A stretch of DNA of 64,000 nucleotides, taken from assembly GCA_034687125.1 (NCBI GenBank), contig JAQGBZ010000047.1, positions 1 through 64,000 on the forward strand, given 5' to 3'. A program made the translations under genes and the position numbers. This DNA is from Neelides folsomi. Its lineage: Eukaryota > Arthropoda > Collembola > Neelipleona > Neelidae. Within the stretch, counting starts at the first letter, position 1; each line of letters starts with the position of its first letter. Below, one piece after another: positions 1 to 13,200 of the stretch. Under the pieces are notes generated by a model that saw only the letters and a program-made list of their open reading frames with translations, had not been told where the DNA came from and did no database searches.

Positions 1-118
1 TTTAATTTTAAAATATAAGCAAAATGAACGCAAATTTTTAATTTTAAAATATAAGCAAAATGAACGCAAATTTTTAATTTTAAAATATAAGCAAAATGAA
101 CGCAAATTTTTAAATTTA
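1..118. repeat. 36-bp tandem repeat, about 3.2 copies
   Basis: An AT-rich unit containing ATAAGCAAAATGAACG repeats with a period of exactly 36 bases: the ATGAACG core recurs with its T at 25, 61 and 97. Copies are nearly identical, then the pattern breaks near 110-120. It lies in the Shank intron downstream of the exon ending at 228 and may continue left of the window. Bases 119-227 hold nothing else except the splice donor. Confidence 0.9.
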
Positions 119-227
119 AAATAAGTGGGGAAAATGAATGGTATTAAAATTGGAAAGTACTACTATATACTTACATAACATATTGTAATATCTCTCTTAA
201 GTTTATTTAGTTAAAAAAATGACGAAC

Positions 228-3200
228 CTTCAATCTCTTCATTTCCGCCACGCTCGCGTAAATTTTATGAGGAGCGGCGGAAAGGGGCGAGGGCGGGGAT
301 TTGCCGGTCTCCTTGGGCGGCCCTCCATTTTCGGGTGGAAAGATGTGAGTGAATTCTGATGCCGTGATTCGACTCGAAGTGGGTCGAGCTCTGATTGAAG
401 CCGTTTTTGGCTGGATTCCCCCATTTGAATTCGGAGCATTTGCTGCATTCGGCGGCAACGGAGGTTTCCCACCCGCTATAGAATCAACTGAATTGGATTT
501 GGCTCCAACCGGCTCCACGTCGTTTCCTCCTGAACCACACACGGCTCCATCAACCCCTTCCCATTTCACAACATTAGGATTTTGATCAACTAAAGGACAA
601 AATCTCTCCTCACCCAGCTCCGCGAGGGCGGCGACCATCGACTTGGCTCGAGCTCTCCCAATGCTCAAACTCGTCGTGGGGTCTCGGCGCGGAGGAGACG
701 GCACACTTGGTCCACTCGAGCCTTCACATTCAAAATAAATATTACATTATGTAAATAACCCTACAAAGGTCTTCATTATCTCTCATAACAATACTCATAA
801 CAAAATACGAGTAAATAGAAATATGTATGGTTTTGTATGAATATTTCTAAAAAGAAAACAATATCCAATATTTTTCACTGTGAGTCTTTTAAGAACCATT
901 TACCTGAGTATTTCCTTGGCAAGGTCGCGAAGTGATATTGGGCCTTTGGTGTCCCCCCTTGGTCACAGGTGAGAGAGGCAGGGGAGCCGGGTTTGCAATT
1001 ATCCATCTGAGCAGCAGAAGGGAGGGAGAGGCCGATGACCGTCATCTGCACCAAGTCACCGGACTTCCGAATGCAATCCACAACGATCTCATGAGAACAT
1101 TGAGAAACGTCTGTTCCGTTGATCTGATAAAGTTAAATATTGAAAAATGGTTAAAAAAGTAATTCAACATGTAATTGTCCAATTGGTGGAAAACAATTAT
1201 AATGTAAAATAATATGAAGGGAATGATGAGAAATATTTAACTTACGGAAAGGATAAAGTCGCCTTTTCTCAATCCGGCCCGATCCGCCACTCCGTTCCCA
1301 TCCACATCATCAAGGTATTGAAGGGCCGGGAATCGGTCAGAAGGTTGAAGGTCCATCAATGGAGAATCCGATTTTGCCCCACGGATGACAAATCCGAACC
1401 CTTTTTGCCCCCTATGCAAAATCACCGTCCGCGCCTCTCCCCAACTGCAACATCCATTGTCAACACTGTTTGATACATTAATAACCTCTCTAGTTAAACC
1501 TATCATTAAATGGGTCAGAAATCGAATCGAAAAAGTAAAAAAACGAAAACTTACATTTTCTTCAGTCGCGGCACCGATGCGAATTTCTCCTCGTTCTTCC
1601 CCTTCACCTTCGACCCTGACTGTGGCCTTAAGTGATTTCTCTCATAGCTCTTCATCCGAATCTCCTGAACACACGCTGCCGGAAAAAAACCCATTTGACC
1701 TCTTAAGGATCCCTCCAAATACCCCGCGTCCGTTGAGGCCGTGACTAAAAAATTTCATCATTTTATTCTACATTTACTAATATATAATATATACATAAAT
1801 ATACAGATTCCATACATTTTTATATTTTATTCTTTATATTCAATTTTCATTCATTTTTATTCATCATTCGTCTTTTGAAAATGAAGTTGTAAAAAACATT
1901 GAATTAATTTGTGACCTTCAATGATATCTCCTTCAGCAAGTTGGAGATGCCCAGGAGCGACCGATCGATAATTCTCTACACAAACGACCATCATTCCGGG
2001 GAGGACGAGAGATGATTCGGTGGGCGTTTGGTCGTAGCTCGACCCTCCGCTGTTACACGTCCCAACCCCGGAACTGTCGCTTGTAATGTCGCTATGGTCC
2101 AAGCTCTTGTCTACAACCAAAATACAATCAGCCAAACCAATCCTTCAAATAAAAAACCATAGCCAAAAACCATTGAAATTAAAAGCCTTCCAAAAAAACC
2201 TTCCATTAAAGGGCTTCCAAAGCCTTATTGCCGTCGAGATAGAAATAGAGAAATATGATGAGAGAATTTCTCAAAGGTTTCCCATTTGACAATCACCAAA
2301 ACCCCAAGCCCATTAATGAAGCGAACTTTATAAGGCAACTCGTCCTCCCAAAATCATCTCATAAAGGTAGGAAATGGAAAAAATGTGGAAATCCTTCGTG
2401 GAAAAACAAGGGAGGAATTGCGGCGAACGACAAGAGCTTGAGGTGACAAAAGTTGAATTTCGCCACTCACTTTCATTTCAAACTTTGTCAAAGATAGGAG
2501 AATGGATGCAGAGTTGAACAACTCATCATTTTGGTCTCTTAATTTTAATTAAATTACCTTCATGGGGACAGAGGAAAAAACCTCGGCCGGATTACTAAAC
2601 GCGTCCCAATTGTGGTTATTATTTACACATTTCCCATTCATCTCAAGAATATCCCCTTAAATAGCATGAATAATAAAATAATATACATTTATAATACCTA
2701 AAATAATCTACATAACTAATAGTGAAGGTTAAAATAAGAAGCGTAGAAAAGAATCATAAAGCCCCTTTTTCTTTTCCCTTAAGGGAATAATATAAAATCA
2801 TAAATGAAGCATAAAAATGCAGTCAATCAAAAGGGAAAAAATCATCAAGGATCAAATACTACTCCAACTAATACAGATATCTCCGACTAAAGTAATATAT
2901 GAAATTAACTACCATTAACAATATAGTAATTTATAAAATTGTAAAGTAGAAGTTAGTGAAGCGGAAGAGGGTTAGTCCTTGGTTTGAAGATATTCACCAG
3001 TGATGGCGGAGTTGTCTTCTGAGCCAAAGTGACTGCTTCCGCCGGAGTAGCTCGAGTCGGAACATGACCCGGTTGGGGTTTGGGCTGAGGAGTCGCTGAG
3101 GACGGAGGAGGCTGAGCTGAAGGGCGGCAGTGACCTGTTCGAAGGGCAAGGGCTTCCCCGCCCGCCCACACACGTCTGGGGACACCGAGGGGTTAGCAAA

Positions 3201-6200
3201 GCCCGGGAAATCGCGCTCCTTCGCTTCGGATTGTACTTGGGCAGGTCGCGAAACGGAACTACAACCAAACAACATCAACACAACACGAATCAAGCACATT
3301 CCAAATCATAGTTAAAAACAATTATTAAAAATACAAATAATCAAAATCAAATCATAATAAACAAATCATATATATCTAAAGTATTGTATTAGTATACAAA
3401 TCGTTAGAAAATTAATAAATTTCATTTTCCTAAAAACATAAAATAAATAAAAATTTTAAATCATTCTCAAAATCATTAGGAGCGCAATGAAAAGAACAAA
3501 TAATAATACATTCAATTCATTCACTATGAGTGGATTACTCAGCTAATTGTAAATTGTACAAAAGGACAATCAGGAATGCTTGGCACAAAAATGGTAATGA
3601 AATGGGAGGTTCGTGTGATTTCAAAATGACCCTCTTTTGATGTCAAATCCCAAGGAATTAAGGTGAGTTTCCAACTCTTGAATTTAAATTCCCAATTTAA
3701 GCCATCCAAACATGAGTCCTGAATAAAAATGGGTAGTTGGTGAATAAAAAAAATATGAGGAAAAATATGTGAAAAATTTCGTAAAAGTTTCCTAAATGCT
3801 TCTTTCTCCTTATAATTAAATATTTAAAATTTCATTAAATAAAATGTAGTTTGGAGGTATCATTGTATACGTTTCTCATTGGGGATGGATGTTTCCCAGG
3901 ATTTTAAAACTCATCTCAAAGCACATTCCTTTTCTTGTTATTTATGCACGGGGGTCCATTGAGATGCAGAAAGGTGAGGTGCGGAGACCAAAGAAGGGAA
4001 AAGATGTAAATGAAAATGCATTCCTGAGTTAAAGATTCCTTAATGAAAGAATCCTCTCATGGGCACACCTTCAACCCCAACAACGAAAGTGAGATCCTCA
4101 TTTGCAATATTTCATCTTCTATTTCATATATTCCTCTAGTGGAAAGGTCCCTAAGTTCATCGTCTATTTCATTCTCCACATAAAACAAACCCTTTGGGAA
4201 CATTTTCTTCAACTGATATTATTAATACATAATACCTACTTATATTTACATATATATGTATCTGTATATCTACCTATATAGTAGCTACATTATTATATAT
4301 ATAGATAATATTTATTACAATTGTTTATATACATTCTTATATTGCGTGTCAATTTATCAATTGATTGAGAGTGAATTGGTTGAATGTACACTTAAAATTC
4401 AATTCTCTGATCATTCAATTCCCTACTTAGGTTTAGTAGTTGGCAATATGTTACTTTAATCAATCACACCTTTATTTTCTTTATTGATTAATTGATTATA
4501 AATTTAAGCCTTCCATCTTTTCCTTATCCCACTCCCATATAAACCCTTGGTTATTAATGATGGCATGGTTGGGATTTCTTTCCATATCCACAGAGGTAGA
4601 GGGAGAAGTCAAAGGAGATTCAAAAGTGTCATTTCCCCTAATAGGCAGCCAAAAGAGGAAATAGAAAAAAAACTCGTCTTGTCTTACCCTAAAAAGCTCC
4701 CACATTCAAATTTGATTTATACCTATGCTCAGGACCAAGGAAGTTCTCACTTTGGCCAATCGTCTTTACATCTTTACATACCACTCTCATAATGTATCTC
4801 TCACTTATACACATTTCAAATGAATCAACCAAAACACCCAAAAATAATCAGATTTCAACCCTCCGAGTCTCCTAATTGAATCCTTTTCCTAATTTCCTTC
4901 TCAACCCAAGGAACTGAAATAAAAACACAGATCCCAAATGTACATTAGGAAAAAATTGAATATAAAATATAATTTACCAAGATTTTTAGCAAACTGTGAT
5001 TGGAGGATGGAAATTAAGATCCAAATTTCTCAAAAAAAACTTCGAATCATCTCATTGGTCCCTCCGCCTCATGCCAGAAATAATGAATAAATAAATGAAG
5101 GCATCAGAGTGGAATGGGGGGAATTAATAAGTTTGTGTAAATCTTGGGTTCTCTACATATAAGGCCCGCGGAGGGAAGAGTCTTTGGCGTTGTAATTTAG
5201 AAATCATTGAGGCCGAGAGGGACGTGATGAAGAATGAGTCTCGAGATGTTCAATCAACTTCTTCTCATATCACTTCCATTAAAACAACTCACACCAAGGC
5301 ATCATCAATTACAAAACTGAACCAACCTCATCAAAATTCACAATCGGATCAAATATATTCCCGGGTTATCTCATGGAATGAATGAATACATGTCATACAT
5401 TTTATATGATAACATATACCTATTCAGTAACTTCTTTGCCATGTTATATAAGAATCATTAATGATTAATAAAAAAACACACACAATGGCTCTACTTTTTA
5501 GTAAATATTACATTATTTAGTAAAGGAACTCATATATAATAGAAGAAGAACCAGAACCAAATAGTCTGACACTTACCAACATCCTGAGGCCGATGGGTTT
5601 GAATGATTTCGGCCAATTCCATATTTCCGGCTATGACTGCTACTTGGTAGGGTGTTTGATTGGCGAAATTGAGGGCTTCCTTGTCAGCCCCGCGGAAGAG
5701 CAAGAGCCGTGCACAAGACTCTTGATTATTCACAGCACAAACATGAAGCGGTGTATTCCCCGATGCATTCTTCGCATTCATGTCCGACCCGTAATAGAGC
5801 AAATGTTCCAAATGCTGGACCAACCCGTTCCGACACGCCTAGCACAAATAGAAACATCATGATTTATTAATTACTCATTTCCCTCCAATGAATTCCCCAT
5901 GCCGACAAATGCATGACAACATTCAATTAAATTTAAGAAATTAGCTATATACTTCGTTTTAAAATTATAGTTTGTATCGGTAAATAAAAATAAAATGAGG
6001 CAGTCAAAGGGACGGAAATGAACCCTTCCTCGTTAGAAATAAATTGGTCCATCTAATGAGATTCACGCTCCCAGCAACCACACGAAAATGAAGGAAGATC
6101 TTAAGAATAAAATGTCATAAATAAAAAGATCAACATTTCCCTCCACACCTCTTCATTTGGTTTTATATCTTAACAGTTTTTTCCACCTTCTCTCTGCCAG

Positions 6201-9200
6201 CCTTCACTCACCGACCAAAAATAATTTTGGTAACGGGAATGGGAATGAGATAATTGACTTCATCAAACACCTTGTTTCATCTTCCGCTCCCCATCAGATG
6301 GATTAAAATCATCTCGGCTGGATATTAAATGGGATTCGTTCTTTCATAGGGAAACCACGAGGAGTTGAACAAAAATTGTACTTTTCTGACTTCTGACTCC
6401 AAGTTGAGAAAAATTCTCTTTAAACTCTCCGCTTCCTCTCGCCCATCCTCGAAAAGTAATGGGAGGTGAATTTAGCGAAGGCGGAGATTCTCTCCAACGA
6501 TAAATATGACAGTGAGGGTTGCAAATGAGGATTCTTCAAGAATCTCATTGTGGGAAAACGAGGAGTTCCACCAGTTCACCTCTAAAAACTTTACCAAAAC
6601 GACATAGTACATTCTTCCATTCATTCAAGAAAATAATTCAAACTTTCCAGCAGTTGAGGAAAAAAAAGTTCCATGAATTGTATTTCTAATAGTATATTAA
6701 AAAACTATTCTTACCTATCATACTACCTATCATACACACATTGGTTCAGATACAGGGGAATGAACAAAAACATAATGTTGCTTTATCATAATTTCAAAAA
6801 ATATAACATCTATATAAAATTACCTTATTAATTATCAAATATGCCTTTTATTGAATGTTTTGAATTCCAAATTGTTGATTTTATATCTTTACAAATAATA
6901 TGTAGGTAGTTGAAAATGAATTAATTTCAAACCTGGTGAGTTTCATTCCACCCCTGCTGGTCCTGAGCTCCCACAAAAGCATGGTCATGGAGCAAGGCTT
7001 CGCATAGGGCCGGATCCGCATTGGTAGCTACGGAGAGATAAAGCGGCGTGAGGCCTTTGCCATCTCTATAGTTAGGAGATCCGCCGAGATTAAGAAGGGT
7101 CTTGACAGCCTCCAAGCTCTTGGCCTCAACAGCCCTATGCATTGAAGTGCTCCCCTCCCGTGTTCGGTAGTCCAACAAAGCCCCGCCGTTGACCAGGACA
7201 ATAAGCAACTTGGATGGCTTCTTCATCACCGCCCCCATCGTTAAAGGAGTTTCTGTTACAACAAATCGTATTTAAATTCAATATAACCCATAGCATAAAA
7301 AATAAATTTTAAATTTCCTCCAAATACTTAGGATGCAATTAAACTTGCCAATTAATATATTTGTGATTTTTTTGTACAAATACTATACTAAAAGTAAATA
7401 ATACGTTAAATGCGAAAATGTATGAATAAACGTTACACAAATCTAATTATATAAAAAATGTGATTAGAGGACTTACCACCAGTTTCAGGGCAATGGAAAT
7501 TCGGATCCAATCCTTTTCCACACATCTTGCTAATTTTCTCGCAATGTCCAGATGCGACGTAGTCGAGGAACCGTCTTAAATTCGACTTACTATGAAGAGC
7601 CTTCAAATGTTTCTCATCGACGTTGAGCCCTTTGTACAACCTCCGCTTGTACCGCAACTACAATATAATCACCAGGATCTTCATTACAAATAATATTACA
7701 AAATGACAATAAGAAACGAATGTGTCAATAAACCTCCCACTTGTTTAGATTGAACTTTTTTTTCATTTGTTTAAATTTCATCATTAGTTTAAATAAAATC
7801 ATTTAGTTATTAAAGTAAAAGGAAAAGTTTGTAAATGTGCAGGAATTGACAGCAGTAATTTAAAGTTTCTCACCTCGAGGTATCCCACCGGGCCACTAAA
7901 GGGGTAATCGGTGAGAGGTCGTTCCTCGTCCAGGAACTTCCCGGCCTTCCCATTACACGGCGGAGCGAAAAGACCATAGTTAAAACTTTCCTTCAGTTCC
8001 TGTAAACACAAAACACGATCAACTAACACATCAACACAAATTATATTCAACGTATAAAGGAAGGAGGGGAAACTACAACAAAAGGACCAAACACTTTGGC
8101 CTTTCAGTTTCTTCTAGAAGACTTTTTCCAATAAACAAAACAAATCCAAAATGACCCGAAATTTGTTCACAATACAAAATACACACTATTACAAAAACAC
8201 CATACAATTCACCCATGCATATGAATAAGTTGAATACATTGGAATAAAGAGCATTAAAAGACACTAATGAAATAGCTTTAAAATTATGTAAAATCATTTT
8301 TGCAGATTTAGAGTAGTTAGTCAAATATTAGTCTAAATAAATAATGGTTATTAAATTCTTATTCATGCTAAAAGATAAGCAGATTGGTCGATTTAATTGC
8401 ACAATTTATTTTTTTACAGTTTCTTTAACAATCGACCATAATAAACTCATTCTATTTATAAGCTACAAGATTGAGACAAAGAAAGCAAGAAAAAAAGATT
8501 GAAAAAAAATAATAAAAAAATAAATACATACTGAACGTACCCCATACCAGTGTGTCACCTGGTAGTTTGGTCGATCAACAAAAGAAGAACCAAAAATCAA
8601 AATAATAATCACCCAGTTAATGATCAAAATTAAAAAAAATAAAAAGAATGCAAATAAACCTTCATTATCCTTAGTCTATTATGCAATAAAACCAAATTTT
8701 CATTCAAGTTCAACGTTCTTGTTTAAAAAAACCTCCCCCTCATTTTGTTATGATTTGTTATGATGAAGTAAAAGCAATTAGCATTGCCCATTTAATTCTT
8801 CATTTTAATTCACCATTTTAATTTTCTTAATAGACCGCAGAACAATTTTCCGACTCAGATCCCCAAAGATGTGATTCCGTATTTAATGTAAGTTGGGAAT
8901 GGACAAAAAGAAGGTTTTGGAACGACAGTTGGGAGGGAAATGGGAACGTTTTCTTGGAGTTAATTGCTTGGGAAATTGATATCTAAAGAAGTTCGTGAGG
9001 ACGGCCATTTCCCGATTATCCTCCTCGTAGAGTGGATCGGAGAAATATGAGTCCCCTTTCCACATGAGGAAAGAAAACCATTTAAAATGACCAATAAATC
9101 CCCCCTCGAGGGACTCAAACATTAAACCATTTAGTTATAAGTCACTCAAAATAACATTATTATACTTGTAACTATTCCTTCTACTATTGTACTAACATTT

Positions 9201-10182
9201 CCTGTATCCCTAAATTACTACAGTCGTGTCCAAACCCCAAATAGCAAAAAATTCTCAAAATCTCATATTAATTAAAAGATCAATTTTTGAGTGTCAATTG
9301 ACTCGACCCGATTCTCATCCTTTTGAGTCCCCCAAAATTGGGGAAAAGAGAGCTGATAAATAAAAGATGTAATTTATCAAAAGATATAATGTGTAAAAAA
9401 GGTTACATTGTGGAAAGGGGTCTTTGACACACTCTACTCCTGTCTGTCTTGACAATGAGAACTGTTTCATCTGAGACCGCCACGGAATCCTCTCAATTCC
9501 CATATTAAAACTTCTTATGGGGTGATTCTTGACCAGAACAATTTTTTGACTAAATATTTAGTTGACTTTCAAATCAACCCCAATTTCCTTAAACTCATTC
9601 ACATTCAAAATCTTCCAAAGACACAAATACTCTCAAACTTATGCATGGTTAAAAAACATCATTTCCTACCAACTGGTTGTTATTATAATACCTATATACT
9701 CACACCTATGTATTAAATATATTTATTCATCTCATATACAAATATGTAAATAAATCCCATATGGTATGTTTTATTATAAATACACTCCCTCATAAATGGG
9801 TTTTTGATTGTAAAGTGGAGAATCAAAAGGTATCTAAATATGGAGGAGATGACAATGGTTGGGGAGATATAATGTTTTGGAAAAATGAATAGGGATTTGT
9901 TCTTTCTTCCTCCGACCATGTCCATTTGTACAATGGACATGGTCCGACATTAGAAAATCTGTATGTGATGTTCATGGATGTGTGAAGGGGGAATTGGGAC
10001 GAGAGTCGTGAACGTACCTTGGGCAAAGAGGCCAAACATTGTTGCTTCACATCCCACACGAGATCATGGCGGTAGAATTGAAGGCATTTGTGGATGTTGA
10101 GATCGGGAACGTGGATTCGGATGAGGACCGCTCCTCCGCCTTGGTCCTCATCGCCCGGACCTTCTTCTTCATTCATCCTCAT
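228..10182 (-). CDS. Shank: Shank (SH3 and multiple ankyrin repeat domains scaffold), 3' end beyond window
   Basis: Postsynaptic-type scaffold linking receptors and GKAP/SAPAP to actin. Eleven coding exons join in phase: 10018-10182, 7874-7999, 7477-7657, 6933-7252, 5577-5838, 2998-3258, 1916-2110, 1555-1744, 1246-1465, 904-1123 and 228-721, about 878 residues. Order of domains: SPN/ubiquitin-like (about 18-97), ankyrin repeats (about 120-348, e.g. NASGNTPLHVCA), linker VVPFRDLPKYNPKRR, SH3 (about 476-530, ending MGFFPAACVQEIRM), PDZ (about 580-670, carboxylate-binding loop GFGFVIRGA), then DPTTSLSIGRARAKSMVAAL and a proline-rich stretch. The start ATG at 10182 is directly preceded by an in-frame TGA. 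The last in-window exon ends at a GT donor (226-227), so the rest of the proline-rich tail and any SAM domain lie to the left. The fold assignments rest on family knowledge; the exon joins are my inference from phase. Confidence 0.93.
1246..2110 (-). other. Shank: Shank SH3-PDZ exon block
   Basis: Three exons close together encode the core. Exon 1916-2110 gives a Ser/Gly-rich linker and the first half of the SH3 (PGMMVVCVENYRSVAPG, LAEGDIIE). Exon 1555-1744 completes it (TDAGYLEGSLRGQMGFFPAA). Exon 1246-1465 opens the PDZ (TVILHRGQKGFGFVIRGA), and exon 904-1123 finishes it (INGTDVSQCSHEIVVDCI). Splice phases 1-1, 2-2 and 0-0 agree at each join. The introns are only about 120-170 bases. The SH3 keeps an ALYDF-like strand in degenerate form; ligand preference cannot be judged from the sequence. 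Confidence 0.88.
2972..3258 (-). other. Shank: Shank exon 6 with possible intron-retention stop
   Basis: The spliced form of this Ser/Pro-rich exon uses a donor giving a 3' end at 2998, in phase with the next exon at 2110. If the donor is not used, the frame runs eight codons further and stops at 2972 (TAA). That would yield a protein with only the SPN and ankyrin region. The exon carries serine runs such as SSASSVLSDSSAQ, typical of a disordered linker. The truncated isoform is inference only. Confidence 0.35.
3259..5576 (-). other. Shank intron, no gene seen
   Basis: This 2.3-kb intron separates the ankyrin exon ending at 5577 from the linker exon beginning at 3258. It is AT-rich with stop codons in all frames. 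Short open frames on both strands lack splice signals or familiar motifs. I see no repeat or RNA gene in it. Confidence 0.7.
5839..6932 (-). other. Shank intron, no gene seen
   Basis: An intron of 1.1 kb between two ankyrin exons, with acceptor TAG next to 5838 and donor GT next to 6933. The sequence is AT-rich and has no recognisable coding or repeat content. Confidence 0.7.
8000..10017 (-). other. Shank first coding intron
   Basis: A 2.0-kb intron splits the SPN domain between SLPK and ELKESFNYG. The donor is AAG/GTACGT next to 10018 and the acceptor CAG is next to 7999. It contains a strong small hairpin at 9914-9944, listed separately. An open frame at 8883-9122 has no splice-site support or recognisable domain, so I treat it as non-coding. 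Confidence 0.7.
9914..9944. repeat. Perfect 13-bp hairpin in Shank intron
   Basis: GACCATGTCCATT at 9914-9926 is matched exactly by its reverse complement AATGGACATGGTC at 9932-9944, with a five-base loop TGTAC. It sits about 75 bases downstream of the first coding exon's donor on the minus strand. The short loop and perfect stem would form a stable RNA hairpin in the Shank pre-mRNA. Function is unknown. Confidence 0.85.
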
Positions 10183-10221
10183 TCAATCCGCTCGTTCGAC
10201 CATCTCCGCTAAAACCCACGA
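10183..10221 (-). other. Shank: Shank 5'UTR start of coding exon, splice acceptor upstream
   Basis: On the minus strand, a pyrimidine-rich tract ending CACAG lies just upstream of 10221. About 39 bases of leader then follow before ATG 10182, with an in-frame TGA immediately before the ATG. This suggests at least one non-coding 5' exon further right, probably in the 10.2-34 kb region. Confidence 0.55.
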
Positions 10222-13200
10222 CTGTGAAAACAAAACAATAATAATTTAGTTAATTAGCTCATCTTCACATTTGATCTTTATCAGATACATAAAAGTAATT
10301 ATCGTATGTAATTACACTAATTAGTAAATTAATTATAATTTTATAATCCTCTTATCCATTATTACGATAATGATGTAACATATAAAATGGATAAGTAATG
10401 AATTTATGAATACAAAATCAAAATACAATTTTCCAATCAATATGACATATCAAATAAGACCATAGATAGATGCACTGATATATACTATACAGTATACATG
10501 AACATATTATATATTGTAACTAGCTGTTAGTTAACTCCAAAACTGACTATTTAATAAGATGAAACAAAAAGTCATGAAATTAAATTCCCTCCATCGAGCT
10601 CAGATTGAGAAATAAAAAGATTATTTTTTGATCCTCATCCAATCCCTTTAATCCGGTAAGTGGGGAGGTTCAAAGGGGATTAAAAGGGTTACAAGGAAGA
10701 TTTGTGTTTTTTAATGGTCGAGCTGAGGGTTAAAAGGGTTTGGTAGCCTGCGCGAAGATCCCATGAGAATCTCTTTTAACAAATCCACCTCCCTCCCACG
10801 CTCATCGATCCAATTTCGCCCTCAACATCCTCGACATCCCACAACCTTCAATTTTATAAATAAATACAAATCCCATTTATGTAATATATGATTCAATACA
10901 CACGTATGACATATATATTAAGGATATGGTGTTTAGTTATATTTAGATCTTAATATAGTAATCAATATTATTGCTTCAATATATGGCTCAATATTCATGT
11001 CCCTGTAAGACTGCTACTCGTATATATACATTATATCTATCTCATCTTCAATGATTCAATCTCCAACACTCAATCTCAATTGATATAAAATGTCCCAAAT
11101 GGTGTAAAGTGTAAAGGTAATAAAAAGGAATGCGAAAATTATAAATAAACCCCAGTAGGTTTGAAGAGATTTGTCAAAAAGTTCACATTTGAAATTTCTT
11201 ACTCACTTAATATACTTTTTAATGACACTGAAGGCGGAAACACGTCAAAATCGATATTAAAATTTGAAGTTACATATTTTTACAAATTGAGTTCAGTTAT
11301 AAATATTCACAGATAAAAAGATACATCATTCTTAATATACTTATTTATATAAATAGGCAAATATATATTAATATACCTTATATAGAAACACACTTGGTGG
11401 ATACTTAACTTTAAGTATTTATATAGTTATTTTTATATAAATTCCTTGATTTGTGTATTGCTCTTAAATTCCAATTTAGTAAATATCATATAAAGAACCA
11501 AAAGAATAAAAAGAACATTAATGTCAACGTTTAAAAATGCGTGAAGTTCGTTGGGTAATCCAAAAAACCTTCAATTTCAAAACTAAACTTGAATGTTTTA
11601 GTTATATACTAATATGAATACGAAACATTACAGTATAGTACATACATTTAAGCATTAATTATAACCAAGTTATAATTAAAGGCCCATTAATAATGTAAAA
11701 CGAACGAGAAGGGAGAAGTTTTGAGCCAATTTGTCTCCTACAATTAGAATTTAATTATTCCAATCTGACTCATTTTCATATATAAATTGCCATTCTACAT
11801 ACATTTGATTAGAAGAATAAAAGGGGAGGAAACGAGAAAAAAGAACCCTGTTGGATCTAAAAGCACTTTATAAATCTCACCACACATACTTCCAGTTTTA
11901 ATTCCATGCGGAGAGGCGGACTCAATAATTCAAATTGCCATTCCCACCTTAATTCACAATCAAAAATTCACTTTTTTAATAATGGAATTAGAGGAAAGGG
12001 CAATAAATAATATTTTTGATAACAAAAAATTTATTAGACTATTGATGAATGATCAAAAATTTGGAATAAAGTTATTGGATTTTGTCTTGATTAAATAACT
12101 AGGTAGTGAATTTAAAAAAATCAAATTGAAAGAAAAATTTTCATTATTTCCTTTCTGTCTAAAACAATGGTAATATTAATAACTTGATGACTTGCAATTA
12201 GATACAACTTGAACAATTCCCCAAAGTGGAAACAAAGGTGAAATATTAATAACCAACTCATGAATAAGAAAGGAAATGTGAATTTATGCATAAATTCATA
12301 AATTCGCTTTCTTATGCACATTCAAACGATGAGAGATTTTTTTTAATTTAGCATGTTTTACAAAATACTTAATAGGAGGATTCAACAACTAATCATTTCC
12401 CATGCACTTGCACTTTTAAAACTTTTGGAGTAAATAGCACCAAAATTATATCCTATCCATATGCTATGTAGTTAATATGTATTATTATGTATTACTATTA
12501 CAATTACCAATATCTACCCTTATTTAACATTTAATGCAATAAAGAGAAATTTCCACATGTTGGTCAAATTTCTCACCAATTTGTATTGTAATGGAGAATG
12601 AGATAATTTCACCTTTTGAGGCTCAAGTGACCTCTTCGGTCAATTTTAATTGCGATAAATAAATGGAAGCGAAAGTGACCTTTTCCCTACAACCAACAAA
12701 AAATGAAAAGTGGGTTCACTCAAACCATCAAAACCATCATTGTTTTTGCAAGGAAAAAAAATTTGTTATGCAATATTTAACCTGTGCGAAATAATTTATT
12801 CCGCACTTTAAAAGCTTACATCTTAAAACATTAATTAATACTTAAATCAATACATCAGTGTATTGAAAATATCAAATGAGCAGAAAGTCAATTAAGTTAG
12901 TTTAACAACAATACAAGGCTCAACACACTCTTCAAAATTTAGTTCAAATTGGTTCTTGAAAGAGAAAAATGGGAAATCATTTTCAAACACCAATAATCCT
13001 CCTTTGTCATTTGGAATTGGGTAAAATCACTTCCCTTTGGCTCCTTGAGGTCAAAGGGAGAGAAAGGGGAAAAGATTTCTCTGAAATTGGAGGAATTACA
13101 TAGAATTGGTGTAAATTCAACTTCTTTTGGGGTTCATGAAAAGGGCGAGCGGAGCGTGGAAGAATTTAACCAAACTGTTCCTTCTCGCTTTATTCCTCAA

